Source of the DNA: Pseudomonadales bacterium
GTDB lineage: Bacteria; Pseudomonadota; Gammaproteobacteria; Pseudomonadales; Azotimanducaceae
Assembly: GCA_022825925.1 (NCBI GenBank)
Contig: JAJDVW010000071.1
Span: 1 to 64,000, forward strand
DNA: 64,000 nt
Reading direction: 5' to 3'
Both the position numbers and the translations under genes were made by a program. Below, one piece after another: positions 44,203 to 52,832 of the stretch. The notes below the pieces were generated by a model that did not search any database, was not told where the DNA came from, and saw only the letters and a list, made by a program, of their open reading frames with translations. The first letter of the stretch is position 1. Each line of letters begins with the position of its first letter.

Positions 44203-44267
44203 GGCGCGGACCGTAGGGGAGTGGGCGGCGCACGTTAGACGCCCGCCTCCCGACGGTCAACCGCGCG

Positions 44268-44912
44268 TCACTCGGGCTCCGGGTCGGTCTTCGCCCGGTA
44301 CTCGCAGAGGTCCTCGATCACGCACGAGCCGCAACGCGGCTTGCGCGCGATGCACACGTAGCGCCCGTGCAGGATCAGCCAGTGATGGGCGTCCCGCCTG
44401 AACTCGGCCGGGGTGAACCGGAGCAGCCTGTCCTCCACCTGGCGCGGCGTCTTGCCCGGCGCGAGCCGCGTCCGGTTGGCGACGCGGAAGATGTGCGTGT
44501 CGACGGCGATCGTCGGCTCGCCGAAGGCAGTGTTCAGGACGACGTTCGCGGTCTTGCGGCCGACCCCGGGGAGCGATTCGAGCGCGGCACGGTCGCGCGG
44601 TACCTCGCTGCCGTGAAGCTCGACCAGCATGGCGCAGGTCTTGAGGATGTTCTCCGCCTTGGTGTTGAAGAGACCGATGGACTTGATGTGCTCCTTCAAG
44701 CGGTCGAGGCCCAGGGCGAGCATCGCCTCCGGCGTCGCCGCTTCCAAGAAGAGGGTCTTCGTCGCCAGGTTCACGCTCACGTCCGTCGCCTGCGCGGAAA
44801 GGATCACCGAGACGAGGAGTTCGAACGGAGACCGGTGTTTGAGTTCGGTGGTCGGAGCCGGATCCTCCCGTTGCAGGCGCTCGTATATCTCCTGGCGCTT
44901 CGCCTTGTTCAC
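44268..44912 (-). CDS. nth: Endonuclease III
   Basis: The 214-residue DNA glycosylase/AP lyase removes oxidised pyrimidines. The helix-hairpin-helix LPGVGRKTANVVL includes the catalytic Lys120, and Asp138 follows in VDTHIF. The [4Fe-4S] cluster ligands are Cys187, 194, 197 and 203 (C-x6-C-x2-C-x5-C), numbered exactly as in Escherichia coli Nth. No unusual feature is seen. Confidence 0.97.
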   Translation of the reverse strand: MNKAKRQEIYERLQREDPAPTTELKHRSPFELLVSVILSAQATDVSVNLATKTLFLEAATPEAMLALGLDRLKEHIKSIGLFNTKAENILKTCAMLVELHGSEVPRDRAALESLPGVGRKTANVVLNTAFGEPTIAVDTHIFRVANRTRLAPGKTPRQVEDRLLRFTPAEFRRDAHHWLILHGRYVCIARKPRCGSCVIEDLCEYRAKTDPEPE

Positions 44913-45012
44913 CCGACCCCCAAGCCATCGACCGGGAGGCCATTAAACTCCGCGCGGTCACGCTCGGTCCAATCCCCCGGCATCGAGGCGTCGCTGGTAT
45001 ATTGCCCGACCC

Positions 45013-46095
45013 ATGCACATCGACAGGTTCGAGATCGTCACGGTCCAGGTCAGCGCGCGCACGACTTGGCTCCATGTCCTCCTGCACACCAATCTCGGGC
45101 TGGTCGGAGTCGCCGAGGCATCCCTGGGCAACCGCCGGGAACTGCCCGAACTCGGACGGTTCCTCGCCCTCGTCAAGGATCGGCCGGTCCCGGACGTGGA
45201 GACCTACCGCCGTCGCGGCCGCTCGATGGCGGCTCGGGGCGGACTGCGCGCGGCGACGGCCTTCAGCGCCATCGAGCACGCACTCTGGGACCTCGCGGGC
45301 AAGGCCGAGGGCGTGCCCGCCCATGCGCTGCTCGGCGAGCGGGTCCGGGACGACGTGCTCCTCTACGGGAACGTCAACCGGATGACGTCGGAGCGTACGC
45401 CCGACGGCTTCGCCGCGAGCGCGGCCCGGGCGGTGGCGGCGGGCTTCCGCGCGCTCAAGGCCGCTCCGTTCGACGGCTTTCCGCCGCGCTCGGACGCGGA
45501 CGCCGTGCGGGCAGCCATCGATCTCGGCATCCGGTGCCTCGAGTCGATCCGCGCGGCGGTCGGGCCGGACATCGCGCTCAAGGTCGACTGCCACAGCCAT
45601 TTCACGGAAGCGGAGGCCGTCCGCATCGCCGAGCGGCTCGAACCCGTCGGTCTCGACTGGTACGAGGAGCCGGTTCCGGCCGCGGACGCCGCGGCCACGG
45701 CTCGCATCCGCGACGGCGTTCAGCAGCGGCTCGCCGGGGGCGAGATGAGTTTCGGCGTCGAGGGTTTCGCGCCGCTCCTCGACGCCCACGCCGTAGATGT
45801 CGTCATGCCCGACACGATGCACTGCGGCGGGCTGGCCGAGGGACTGGCCATCGCCCGCGCCGCCGCCGACGTCGGCATCGCGGTCTCGCCGCACAACGCG
45901 GCCGGGCCCGTGTCGACGGCCGCGGCGCTGCAGCTCTGCGCCGTGGCGCCGGGGGTCGAGAGTCTCGAGCTCCAGTGGGGAGAGGTGCCCTGGCGGGCCG
46001 ACCTGGTCGAGCCGCCGGAGCGGTTCGAAGACGGTCGCATGGCCATCCCGGATACGCCCGGGCTCGGGGTGAGGTTGCTGGACCCCCCCGCCTGA
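45013..46095 (+). CDS. Enolase-superfamily enzyme (mandelate racemase/muconate lactonizing type)
   Basis: The 360-residue protein has the capping domain (residues 1-125) and a TIM barrel with metal ligands in KVDCHSHF (Asp), WYEEP (Glu) and AGGEM (Glu), plus SPHN with a likely base histidine. KAAPFDG replaces the usual K-x-K motif, so the second base is altered. Sugar-acid dehydratase or racemase activity is possible. Substrate cannot be inferred; there is no sugar-acid catabolic neighbourhood. Confidence 0.85.
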   Translation: MHIDRFEIVTVQVSARTTWLHVLLHTNLGLVGVAEASLGNRRELPELGRFLALVKDRPVPDVETYRRRGRSMAARGGLRAATAFSAIEHALWDLAGKAEGVPAHALLGERVRDDVLLYGNVNRMTSERTPDGFAASAARAVAAGFRALKAAPFDGFPPRSDADAVRAAIDLGIRCLESIRAAVGPDIALKVDCHSHFTEAEAVRIAERLEPVGLDWYEEPVPAADAAATARIRDGVQQRLAGGEMSFGVEGFAPLLDAHAVDVVMPDTMHCGGLAEGLAIARAAADVGIAVSPHNAAGPVSTAAALQLCAVAPGVESLELQWGEVPWRADLVEPPERFEDGRMAIPDTPGLGVRLLDPPA

Positions 46096-46442
46096 CCCCG
46101 GTCGAGCGCTGTTCGCCGGAGAGGCGCCCGGCCGCCGGTTCCTGCCCGGCCGCCGCGGAAATGTCCACCGTCGCACCGTGGGCCGTGGTCCGTGGTCCGC
46201 GCAGCGGTGCGTCTCCGGATCGACGGCGGGACGGTCGGAGCGGGCCACGTCGTAGCGGTGCCGTACAACGGCGGGGCGCCGTGGGCGGAGGCGCTGGAGA
46301 TGCGCGCTCTGTTCGGTCCGATGCCGGCGGCGCTGGTTCCGCATCAGCCGTCGCAACGCTCGCTGGCCCCCATCTTCCGCATTGCCGTCTCCGCATCGCT
46401 CGCAGTACGCTCTTGCCCCTTCCGCCCAACACGAGACCGCTC
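46096..46442. other. Intergenic stretch, possible gene remnant
   Basis: These 347 bases between the enolase-superfamily gene and the LLM oxidoreductase show no recognised gene. A forward frame from 46192 contains TVGAGHVVAVPYNGGAPW, which looks protein-like but belongs to no family I can name and runs into the next gene's start. It may be a decayed gene or chance coding in GC-rich DNA. Confidence 0.3.
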
Positions 46443-47387
46443 ATGACCCAGGCACACTTCGGCGTCACCGTCCCCCAGATCAAGCGGCCCTGGGTCGCGG
46501 CCGCCGAGAGCGCGCGCGCCTTCGAGGCAATGGGCTACGACTCGCTCTGGGTCTGCGACCACCTGTACGGCCCCCAGTCGCCCCAGCTTCCGATCCTCGA
46601 GGCGTGGTCGATGGTATCCGCGCTCGCCGCGATCACCGAGCGCGTCGAGATCGGCACGCTCGTGACGCCGGCGGGGATGCGCAACCCCGCGCAGCTCGGC
46701 AAGGTGATCGCGACCGCCGACAACATCGCCGGCGGGCGGGTCATCGCCGGGCTCGGCGGCGGCTGGATGCCGCGGGAGTTCACCGACTTCGGCGTGCCGT
46801 TCCGGTCCACCGGCGAACGCCTGGTGCAGCTGCGGGAGACCGTGGAACTGCTGAAGCGCATGTGGGGCGAAGAGGACGAGGTATCCTACGAGGGCCGGTT
46901 CGTGCAGGCGGAGAACGTCGTCTGCCAGCCCAAGCCCCCGCGGCGCATCCCGATCCTGATCGGCGGGGCCGGCGAGCGGGTGACCCTGAAACTGACCGCC
47001 GAACACGCCGACATGTGGAACAACCTGGCCGGCCACCAGGCGAACCTCGGCCACAAGGTCGACGTCCTGAAGCGGCACTGCGACGCCGTGGGCCGGGACT
47101 TTTCCGAGATCGTCGTGAGTCAGCAATGCCTCGTGACCCTCGCCGAGGACGAGGCGAGCGCCGGGCCCATGGCCGACCGGGCACAGAAGATCTTCGGCGG
47201 CCACATGGGCGACCCCAAGGGCCCGATCGCCATCACCGGCACCGCGCAGCAGTGCGTCGACGCGATCGGCAAGCATGTCGACCTCGGTTGCACCATGTTC
47301 GTGATGGAGTTCTTCGGGCGCGACACGATGGTGCCCGCCCAGCTCTTCGCGGAGGAGGTGGCGACGCACTTCCGCGCCGCGGCGTAG
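46443..47387 (+). CDS. LLM-class flavin/F420-dependent oxidoreductase
   Basis: The 314-residue luciferase-like TIM barrel has GYDSLWVCDHLYGP, IGTLVTPAGMRNPAQLGKV and ADNIAGGRVIAGLGGGW, typical of F420-dependent oxidoreductases such as the TIGR03619-type proteins. Cofactor (FMN or F420) and substrate are undetermined. A second, unrelated LLM protein is encoded convergently 75 bases downstream. Confidence 0.9.
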   Translation: MTQAHFGVTVPQIKRPWVAAAESARAFEAMGYDSLWVCDHLYGPQSPQLPILEAWSMVSALAAITERVEIGTLVTPAGMRNPAQLGKVIATADNIAGGRVIAGLGGGWMPREFTDFGVPFRSTGERLVQLRETVELLKRMWGEEDEVSYEGRFVQAENVVCQPKPPRRIPILIGGAGERVTLKLTAEHADMWNNLAGHQANLGHKVDVLKRHCDAVGRDFSEIVVSQQCLVTLAEDEASAGPMADRAQKIFGGHMGDPKGPIAITGTAQQCVDAIGKHVDLGCTMFVMEFFGRDTMVPAQLFAEEVATHFRAAA

Positions 47388-47461
47388 GGGACGGACTTGT
47401 CCCGTCTTGACACTTGCACGACTCCGGCACGGGCGACCGCGAGGGTCGGCCCAGCGTGGCC

Positions 47462-48415
47462 CTACGACAGGAGCCCGGCCATCGTCTCCACGGAGCGCTC
47501 TGCCGACGCGGCGTCGACGTTGATGCGCAGCCGCGTCACCACCAGGTGGGTCATGCCGAGTTCCTCCCGGTACGTGTCGACGCGGTCCCGGACCGCCACG
47601 GGGTCGCCTACCAGCGCCCATTCGTCGACCGCGGTGGAGAAGCGCCGCGCCATGCGTCCGCCGGACTCAGCCGCCATGCGCCGGGCCTGCGCCTCGAGCC
47701 CCTCCCGCACGCGGGCGACCAGCCGCAGGTCCTCGGAGACGAAGCACGAGCGCATGACGGGCACCTCCGCGGGCACCGGCTGTCCCGCCTCCTTGCAGGC
47801 CTCGACGTGGCGGCCGTAGTTGTCCCGCAGCCGGTCGAGGGGTTCCATCGGCGACGCCAGATAGGGCGCGCCCAGCCGGCCGGCCTGGGCCAGCGCCTTC
47901 GGACCGAAGGCGGCTACCCAGATCGGGGGGTGAGGCCGCTGTACCGGTAGCGGCGCGACGGTCACCGGCTCCGCGCCCTCCGTCAGCGCCACGGGCTCGC
48001 CCCGCCACGCGCGGATCATGTGATCGAGACACCACTCGAAGATGCGGCGCTTGTCCTTGGGCGACACGGAAAACGCCCCGAGGAGCTGCGCCGAGTACCC
48101 TCGGCCGACGCCCAGCGTGACCCGCCCGCCGGACAGGCGGTCGAGCACCGCGACCTGCTCCGCCGCCTGCAGGGGATTGCGCAGCGGCAGGAGGTAGGAC
48201 GTGGTGGCGAGGCGCAGTTTCCGGGTGCGCGCCGCCACGGCGGCGAGCAGCATGAGCGGCTCCGGTATGGCGCCCTCGCCCCCGAAGTGGTTCTCCGGCA
48301 GCCAAAAGGACTCGTATCCCCAGGACTCCGCCAGCTCCCCCTGGCGCGCGAGCGCGGCGGCGTCCGCCATCCCGGAGAAGATCCACGGGGTGAGTCCCAG
48401 GTGCAGCCCGGTCAT
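47462..48415 (-). CDS. LLM-class flavin-dependent oxidoreductase
   Basis: The 317-residue protein begins LGLTPWIFSG and has ESWGYESFWLPENHFGG, RKLRLATTSYLLPLRNP, LDRLSGGRVTLGVGRG and PPIWVAAFGPKALAQAG, the bacterial luciferase-like pattern. Its start overlaps the stop of the phospholipase-like gene by four bases (ATGA), so it is probably translated with it. Function unknown; a two-protein monooxygenase is one possibility. Confidence 0.9.
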   Translation of the reverse strand: MTGLHLGLTPWIFSGMADAAALARQGELAESWGYESFWLPENHFGGEGAIPEPLMLLAAVAARTRKLRLATTSYLLPLRNPLQAAEQVAVLDRLSGGRVTLGVGRGYSAQLLGAFSVSPKDKRRIFEWCLDHMIRAWRGEPVALTEGAEPVTVAPLPVQRPHPPIWVAAFGPKALAQAGRLGAPYLASPMEPLDRLRDNYGRHVEACKEAGQPVPAEVPVMRSCFVSEDLRLVARVREGLEAQARRMAAESGGRMARRFSTAVDEWALVGDPVAVRDRVDTYREELGMTHLVVTRLRINVDAASAERSVETMAGLLS

Positions 48416-49311
48416 TCGGACGCGCCCATCGAAGACAGCCCCGGCAGGCCGTGCTGCAGCATCCACATCGCCGCGATGGTCGCCCGCACGGCGTCCTCGT
48501 GCCGGTCCGCGGCGAAAGCCTCGTACAGCGGGTCTCGCTCCAGGAGCACGCAGCGTTCCGAGCGGCTCCTGCCGCCGCAGTCGAACTCCGCGGGCCGGCC
48601 GAAGTTGTTGCCCGCGCCACCGTAGCCGCCGAACCCTCCCGGCTCGCCGATGCGCCAGAAGGCCTGCCAACTGACCGGCAGCCCGGGAATCTGCTCCCGC
48701 ACCGCCGACAGCGTCCGCTCGGCGGTAGCCGACAGCAGGGCGTCCCAGTCCTCCGGGGCCGCCTCGAGATCGGCGCAGTCGTCGCCGACGGCGGCCGAGA
48801 CGGCATCGACGTCCACCGGATACCGGTCGAAACGGTCGCTGATGTCCCACCGCCACCAGCGCGCGGTGAACACCGGGACGACGTGCGCCGGAGAAGTCAT
48901 GTCCTGCACGTAGTTGACGATGCGGCCCAGTCCGGAGTAGCGGTCCGCCAGCGCCTCCGCGGCGTCGAGTTCCGCCACCAGGCCGTTGAAGTGCTGGTGC
49001 ATCCGCGTCTGGATGAACCAGAGCATGCTTCTCGACCGCTGTTCCGCCCGGTCGTAGTAGCTCCAGCGCGTCATGCGCAGAAAGATGTTGGCCTCGGTCT
49101 GGCGGACGTTCGCCTTGGCGATGTAGCGCACCTGCAGGGGTGTCAGGCGCGGCAACGACGCGTCGCCGGCGCAGTTGTTGAAGTGTTTCGCCGCGATGAA
49201 GGTGAGTTCCTGGTGGAGCGAGCCTTCGTACGCGCCCGCCGGCGGCGCCGCCATCGCGCAGGCGACCACCAGCCACCGCAGCGCTCGAACCGCACGGGCA
49301 CCCGGGCTCAT
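48412..49311 (-). CDS. Secreted zinc-dependent phospholipase C / S1-P1 nuclease-like protein
   Basis: The 299-residue protein has an N-terminal signal peptide (RWLVVACAMAAPPAGA, cleavage near residue 28). The mature part begins YEGSLHQELTFIAAKHF, with a later segment GRIVNYVQDMTSPAHVVP. The H...Q-D-x3-x2-H arrangement resembles the zinc ligands of bacterial phospholipase C/P1 nuclease folds. Substrate unproven. It sits in a chain of four-base overlaps, folK - this gene - LLM oxidoreductase. Confidence 0.6.
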   Translation of the reverse strand: MSPGARAVRALRWLVVACAMAAPPAGAYEGSLHQELTFIAAKHFNNCAGDASLPRLTPLQVRYIAKANVRQTEANIFLRMTRWSYYDRAEQRSRSMLWFIQTRMHQHFNGLVAELDAAEALADRYSGLGRIVNYVQDMTSPAHVVPVFTARWWRWDISDRFDRYPVDVDAVSAAVGDDCADLEAAPEDWDALLSATAERTLSAVREQIPGLPVSWQAFWRIGEPGGFGGYGGAGNNFGRPAEFDCGGRSRSERCVLLERDPLYEAFAADRHEDAVRATIAAMWMLQHGLPGLSSMGASE

Positions 49312-49835
49312 CCGGCCGGCTCCGCCGCCACGCCGGGCGACTGCGGCAGCCGCCTCAGCGTCTCGCCCGTCGTCAGTCCGCGGGCGATGTCGGCGATGGT
49401 CCGTCCCGTCCCGGGCCACGTCCACCCCGGCGCGGCCTCCGCCGCCGGCGTCATGACGAAGCCGCGCTCCAGGGCCCGGGGGTGCGGCAGGGTCAACCGC
49501 TCCGTGCGCCGCACCACGTCGCCGAACAGCAGGAGGTCGAGATCGAGTTCGCGCGGCGCGTTCCTCACCGGCGCCCGCGAGCGGCCGTATCGGCCTTCCA
49601 GCGCCTTGAGTCTCGACAGGAGCCACTCCGGTGACGGGGCGTCGGTGACGAACGCCGCCACGGCATTGATGAACTCCCTGGAACCCGGCGGACAATCGAC
49701 CGGGCTCGTGCGCCAGAGGGAGGACATGCGGAACCCGCCCACCGACATCTCCCACAGGTCTTCGAGGGCCCGCGAGACGATGTCCAGGCTCGCGCCCCGG
49801 TTCGAACCGAGGCCTACCAGAACCCTGACAGCCAT
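49308..49835 (-). CDS. folK: 2-amino-4-hydroxy-6-hydroxymethyldihydropteridine pyrophosphokinase
   Basis: The 175-residue enzyme pyrophosphorylates 6-hydroxymethyl-7,8-dihydropterin in folate synthesis. The start VLVGLGSNRGAS, the middle FINAVAAFVT, and RELDLDLLLFGD (two Mg-binding Asp) with LPHPR are all diagnostic of HPPK. It is the first gene of a three-gene overlapping run. The C-terminal 30 residues are Pro/Ala-rich and not conserved. Confidence 0.94.
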   Translation of the reverse strand: MAVRVLVGLGSNRGASLDIVSRALEDLWEMSVGGFRMSSLWRTSPVDCPPGSREFINAVAAFVTDAPSPEWLLSRLKALEGRYGRSRAPVRNAPRELDLDLLLFGDVVRRTERLTLPHPRALERGFVMTPAAEAAPGWTWPGTGRTIADIARGLTTGETLRRLPQSPGVAAEPAG

Positions 49836-49879
49836 GGGAGAGATCGACCCAACCCGCCACGCGACCCAGGGAGTGCGAA

Positions 49880-50020
49880 ATGAAAGCCGCGGTACTGAGC
49901 GAAGTCAACCAACCCCTCGAGATCGAGGATGTCCAGCACGGCAACCCGGGTCCTCGAGAGGTGTTGGTCCGTACGGCGCCGGCCGGCGTGTGCCACTCGG
50001 ACCCGCACTTCCATGCAAGC
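49880..50020 (+). pseudogene. Zinc-dependent alcohol dehydrogenase N-terminal fragment
   Basis: The forward frame from ATG 49880 encodes KAAVLSEVNQPLEIEDV and VLVRTAPAGVCHSDPHF, the first 45 residues of a zinc alcohol dehydrogenase (GVCHSD holds the catalytic Cys). After HFHAS the frame becomes unrelated Arg/Ser-rich sequence, and the end of the degQ gene begins at 50092. It is a truncated leftover, not a functional gene. Confidence 0.8.
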
Positions 50021-50091
50021 TCGCGACGCAGGAGTTCGCGCCAGCGAAGCTCCCACCCGTCCCCTGGACGGGCCGCGACCGTCTGGTCGCG

Positions 50092-51453
50092 CTACCGCAG
50101 GTCGATGTTCCCGTACTGGCCGGCGCGGTAGATGCGCAGACGCACCAGGCGCGCGTAGCGGATACGCTGCCAGAGTTCACTGACGCCCCGGGTCCGACCC
50201 CGGTTGGCGGCTATGATGATGTCTCCGCCGCGCAGGCCGACACGCCAGGCGACGCTGGCCGGCTCCACCTCCGCGACGAGCACGCCGGCACCCCCGCCCG
50301 GGTCGTCGTCCTCCCGGAAGTCCGACAGCACGGAGCCCGTCAGGCGCGGGTCCACGCGCGCGCCCGGGACGCTGACCATGCGGCCGTCGTCCACGTCGAG
50401 TTCCAGGGCAAGCTCCTCGCCGTCGCGGGCGACGCGCAGCGCAACGGTGTCTCCGGCCATGACCAACGCCGACTGTCCGTGGTAGTCCGATACGCGCCGC
50501 ACCTCGCGGCCCGCCATGGCGGTGACGATGTCCCCGGGCTCGACCCCAGCCGCGTCGGCGGCGCTGCCAGGCTCCACTTCGACGACGACCACGCCGTCCG
50601 CGGCGTCCACCCCCAGCGCCGCCGCGAGTTCCGCATCGAGCGCCTGCACGGTGAGACCGATGCGTCCGCGGCGCACCTCCCCGTGGGCGACGAGCTGCTC
50701 CATGATCGCCGCGACCATGTTGCTCGGAATCGCGAAGCCGAGCCCGACGCTCCCCCCGTAGCGGCTCGGCGACACGATCGCGGTGTTGATGCCGACGAGC
50801 CGGCCGGCAAGGTCGACCAGCGCCCCCCCGGAGTTGCCCGGGTTGATCGACGCATCGGTCTGGATGAAGTCCTCGTAGCCCTCGATGCCCAGGCCGCTGC
50901 GACCGAGCGCGCTGACGATGCCCGACGTGACCGTCTGATCGAGCCCGAACGGGTTCCCCACCGCCACGACGAAGTCCCCGACGCGCAACGCCGCCGAGTC
51001 GGCGAACTCCAGGGCGGTCAGATCCTCCCCCTCCACCTGCAGCACCGCGAGATCGACCTGCGGGTCCACCCCAACGAGGCGGGCGGGGAGATTGCGGCCG
51101 TCGGTCAGCCCGACGACGATCTCGTCCGCGCGGTCCACCACGTGATGGTTCGTCACGATGTACCCGTCCTCGGCGTCCACGATGACCCCGGACCCGGCGC
51201 TCTGTTCCCTGCGATAGCGCCGGCGGTCCTCCGGGATCGAGAAGAACCGGCGAAAGAACGGATCGTCCAGCAACGGATTGCGGATGCGGACCGACGCGTA
51301 GGTCGCGACGTTGACCACCCCCGGCGTGGTGCGTTCGAGCATGGGGGCGAGACTCGGCACGGCCTGCCCGTCCGGCAGCTCCGTCGGCAGCGCCCCCGCG
51401 GTCGGCAGGGCCGCCGCGACGCACAGCACCGCAACCGTCGAGGTCCATTTCAT
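50092..51453 (-). CDS. degQ: DegQ/HtrA-type periplasmic serine protease
   Basis: The 453-residue protease has a signal peptide (TVAVLCVAAALPTAGA), a trypsin-like domain with His104 (VTNHHVVD), Asp134 (QVDLAVLQ) and Ser208 (NPGNSGGAL), and two PDZ domains (about 245-340 and 360-450). It should degrade or refold misfolded periplasmic proteins. Its start shares four bases with the stop of the MFS transporter gene (ATGA), so the two are coupled. Confidence 0.93.
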   Translation of the reverse strand: MKWTSTVAVLCVAAALPTAGALPTELPDGQAVPSLAPMLERTTPGVVNVATYASVRIRNPLLDDPFFRRFFSIPEDRRRYRREQSAGSGVIVDAEDGYIVTNHHVVDRADEIVVGLTDGRNLPARLVGVDPQVDLAVLQVEGEDLTALEFADSAALRVGDFVVAVGNPFGLDQTVTSGIVSALGRSGLGIEGYEDFIQTDASINPGNSGGALVDLAGRLVGINTAIVSPSRYGGSVGLGFAIPSNMVAAIMEQLVAHGEVRRGRIGLTVQALDAELAAALGVDAADGVVVVEVEPGSAADAAGVEPGDIVTAMAGREVRRVSDYHGQSALVMAGDTVALRVARDGEELALELDVDDGRMVSVPGARVDPRLTGSVLSDFREDDDPGGGAGVLVAEVEPASVAWRVGLRGGDIIIAANRGRTRGVSELWQRIRYARLVRLRIYRAGQYGNIDLR

Positions 51454-52667
51454 GGTCGTGTCGCTCCCGCTTCCGTGACGCGGCCGGGGGTCGGAATCGC
51501 GCCAGCCCCGAAGAAGACGACGAGGGCCAGTCCCGAGGCTGCCGAGGCCACCAGGAAGGCCGTCTGGTAGGACAGCAGGTCGTACAGCACCCCCAGCGCC
51601 AGGGGACCGCCGGCGACGCCCACCGTCATCCACAGGTTGGCGACGGAGTATATCCGCGGGTAGTCGCGTACGCCGAACGCCGTCGCCATCAGGAGCGGCT
51701 GCAGCATGAGCAGGTTGCCCACCGTCACCCCGAAACAGGCCGCCCCGATCAACACCGCCGCGCCCGTCTGCGCGACGGCCAGGGTCGCGACCCCGACCGC
51801 CTGACCGACCACGTTCAGCATGGTGCAGGCGCGGATGGGGAACCGTCGGACCACGAGCCCGCCGAGGAGCCGCCCCACGATGGAACAGAACGCCAGCGTC
51901 GCGACGGACGACGAAGCCACCGACTGCCCGGCGACCTGGTCCGCGTGGTTGAAGACGTGGGCGATCACGCCCACCTGCGCGCCCATCATCAGCACGTACG
52001 CGACTGCCGCGCCCACGAAAAAGCGCGAGCGCAGGGCGTGCGCGACGGCCGCGTTGTCGGTAGGCTCCACGCGCAGCGCGGACCGGCCCACACCGGGAGG
52101 CCAGTCCCGCACGGTGAGCAGCGCCACGGGGGCGATCACGCAGAAGAACGCCGCGCCGAACCAGGGCAGGGCCTGTTCGACTCCCACCGCCTGGATGACG
52201 AAGGCGCTGAGCGGCGTCAGCAGCACGCCGCCCACCGACAGGCCGGTGGATGCGATGGAGAGTGCGACGGAGCGGTTCGCGCCCGGGAACCAGCGCGTCA
52301 CCACCGTCGTGCCCGGGACCAGGCTGACGGCCGCGTTGCCGACGCCGAACACCGTGTAGAGGACCCAGACGTGCCAGACCTCCCGGGCATGTCCCATGAG
52401 CGACAGCGCCGCGCCGGCGACGGCGGCGCCGCCGACCATGATCCACCGGACGTCCCAGACCGCCATCAGGCGTCCCACGGCAAGCCCCGCGAGACCGCTC
52501 GCGATGAACAGGAGTCCCACGGCCTGGGAGATGTCCGTGACCGTGAACGCGCGCTGCTCCGAGAGCGCGTTCATGTACACGGCGAGGTTGTAGAAGCCGA
52601 AGCCGGACGAGACGGCGAGCACCACGAAGACGCCCGCCACGAGCCGCGCTCCATCGTGCAACTTCAC
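51450..52667 (-). CDS. Major facilitator superfamily transporter (OFA/MFS-1 type)
   Basis: The 405-residue membrane protein has about twelve hydrophobic segments (e.g. GVFVVLAVSSGFGFYNLAVY, LLFIASGLAGLAVGRLM, VLYDLLSYQTAFLV), with the motif-A-like GRLMAVWDVR after helix 2. The layout and the VVTRWFPGANRSVAL segment resemble the oxalate/formate-antiporter-like and monocarboxylate MFS groups. Substrate unknown. It overlaps the degQ gene start by four bases, an unusual pairing. Confidence 0.88.
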   Translation of the reverse strand: MKLHDGARLVAGVFVVLAVSSGFGFYNLAVYMNALSEQRAFTVTDISQAVGLLFIASGLAGLAVGRLMAVWDVRWIMVGGAAVAGAALSLMGHAREVWHVWVLYTVFGVGNAAVSLVPGTTVVTRWFPGANRSVALSIASTGLSVGGVLLTPLSAFVIQAVGVEQALPWFGAAFFCVIAPVALLTVRDWPPGVGRSALRVEPTDNAAVAHALRSRFFVGAAVAYVLMMGAQVGVIAHVFNHADQVAGQSVASSSVATLAFCSIVGRLLGGLVVRRFPIRACTMLNVVGQAVGVATLAVAQTGAAVLIGAACFGVTVGNLLMLQPLLMATAFGVRDYPRIYSVANLWMTVGVAGGPLALGVLYDLLSYQTAFLVASAASGLALVVFFGAGAIPTPGRVTEAGATRP

Positions 52668-52701
52668 GGCGTCGCATCCGTTCCGTTCAGGGGTAGCCGG
52701 G

Positions 52702-52776
52702 TGGAGCGGGCGATGGGAGTCGAACCCACGTCTCCAGCTTGGGAAGCTGGGGTATTGACAGTTATACGACGACCGC
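52702..52776 (-). tRNA. tRNA-Gly (anticodon CCC)
   Basis: The reverse strand folds as a tRNA: a 7-bp acceptor (GCGGTCG with CGCCCGC, one U-C mismatch), a D arm GUAU/AUAC, the anticodon stem CCAGC/GCTGG with loop TTCCCAA (anticodon CCC, glycine), the T arm GTGGG-TTCGACT-CCCAT, and an encoded CCA. The D loop lacks the usual G18-G19 pair (G-U instead). It is 34 bases upstream of the MFS gene in the same direction. Confidence 0.9.
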
Positions 52777-52806
52777 CTGTGCCGACGGCGCCATCCTACT
52801 ACAGCC

Positions 52807-52826
52807 TCCCGACCCGACGGTCGGGA
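52807..52826 (-). terminator. Hairpin after the Pro/Arg-rich gene, possible terminator
   Basis: Perfect 8-base arms TCCCGACC and GGTCGGGA enclose a CGAC loop. It lies six bases past the stop of the Pro/Arg-rich protein gene and 30 bases before the tRNA. There is no T-run after it, so intrinsic termination is uncertain. Confidence 0.35.
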
Positions 52827-52832
52827 CCGGGA

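Noticed and set aside
48451..51570. 1039-codon forward frame across the phospholipase-like, folK and degQ genes
   Set aside because: It spans three well-supported reverse genes and shows only low-complexity His/Arg/Ala-rich sequence.
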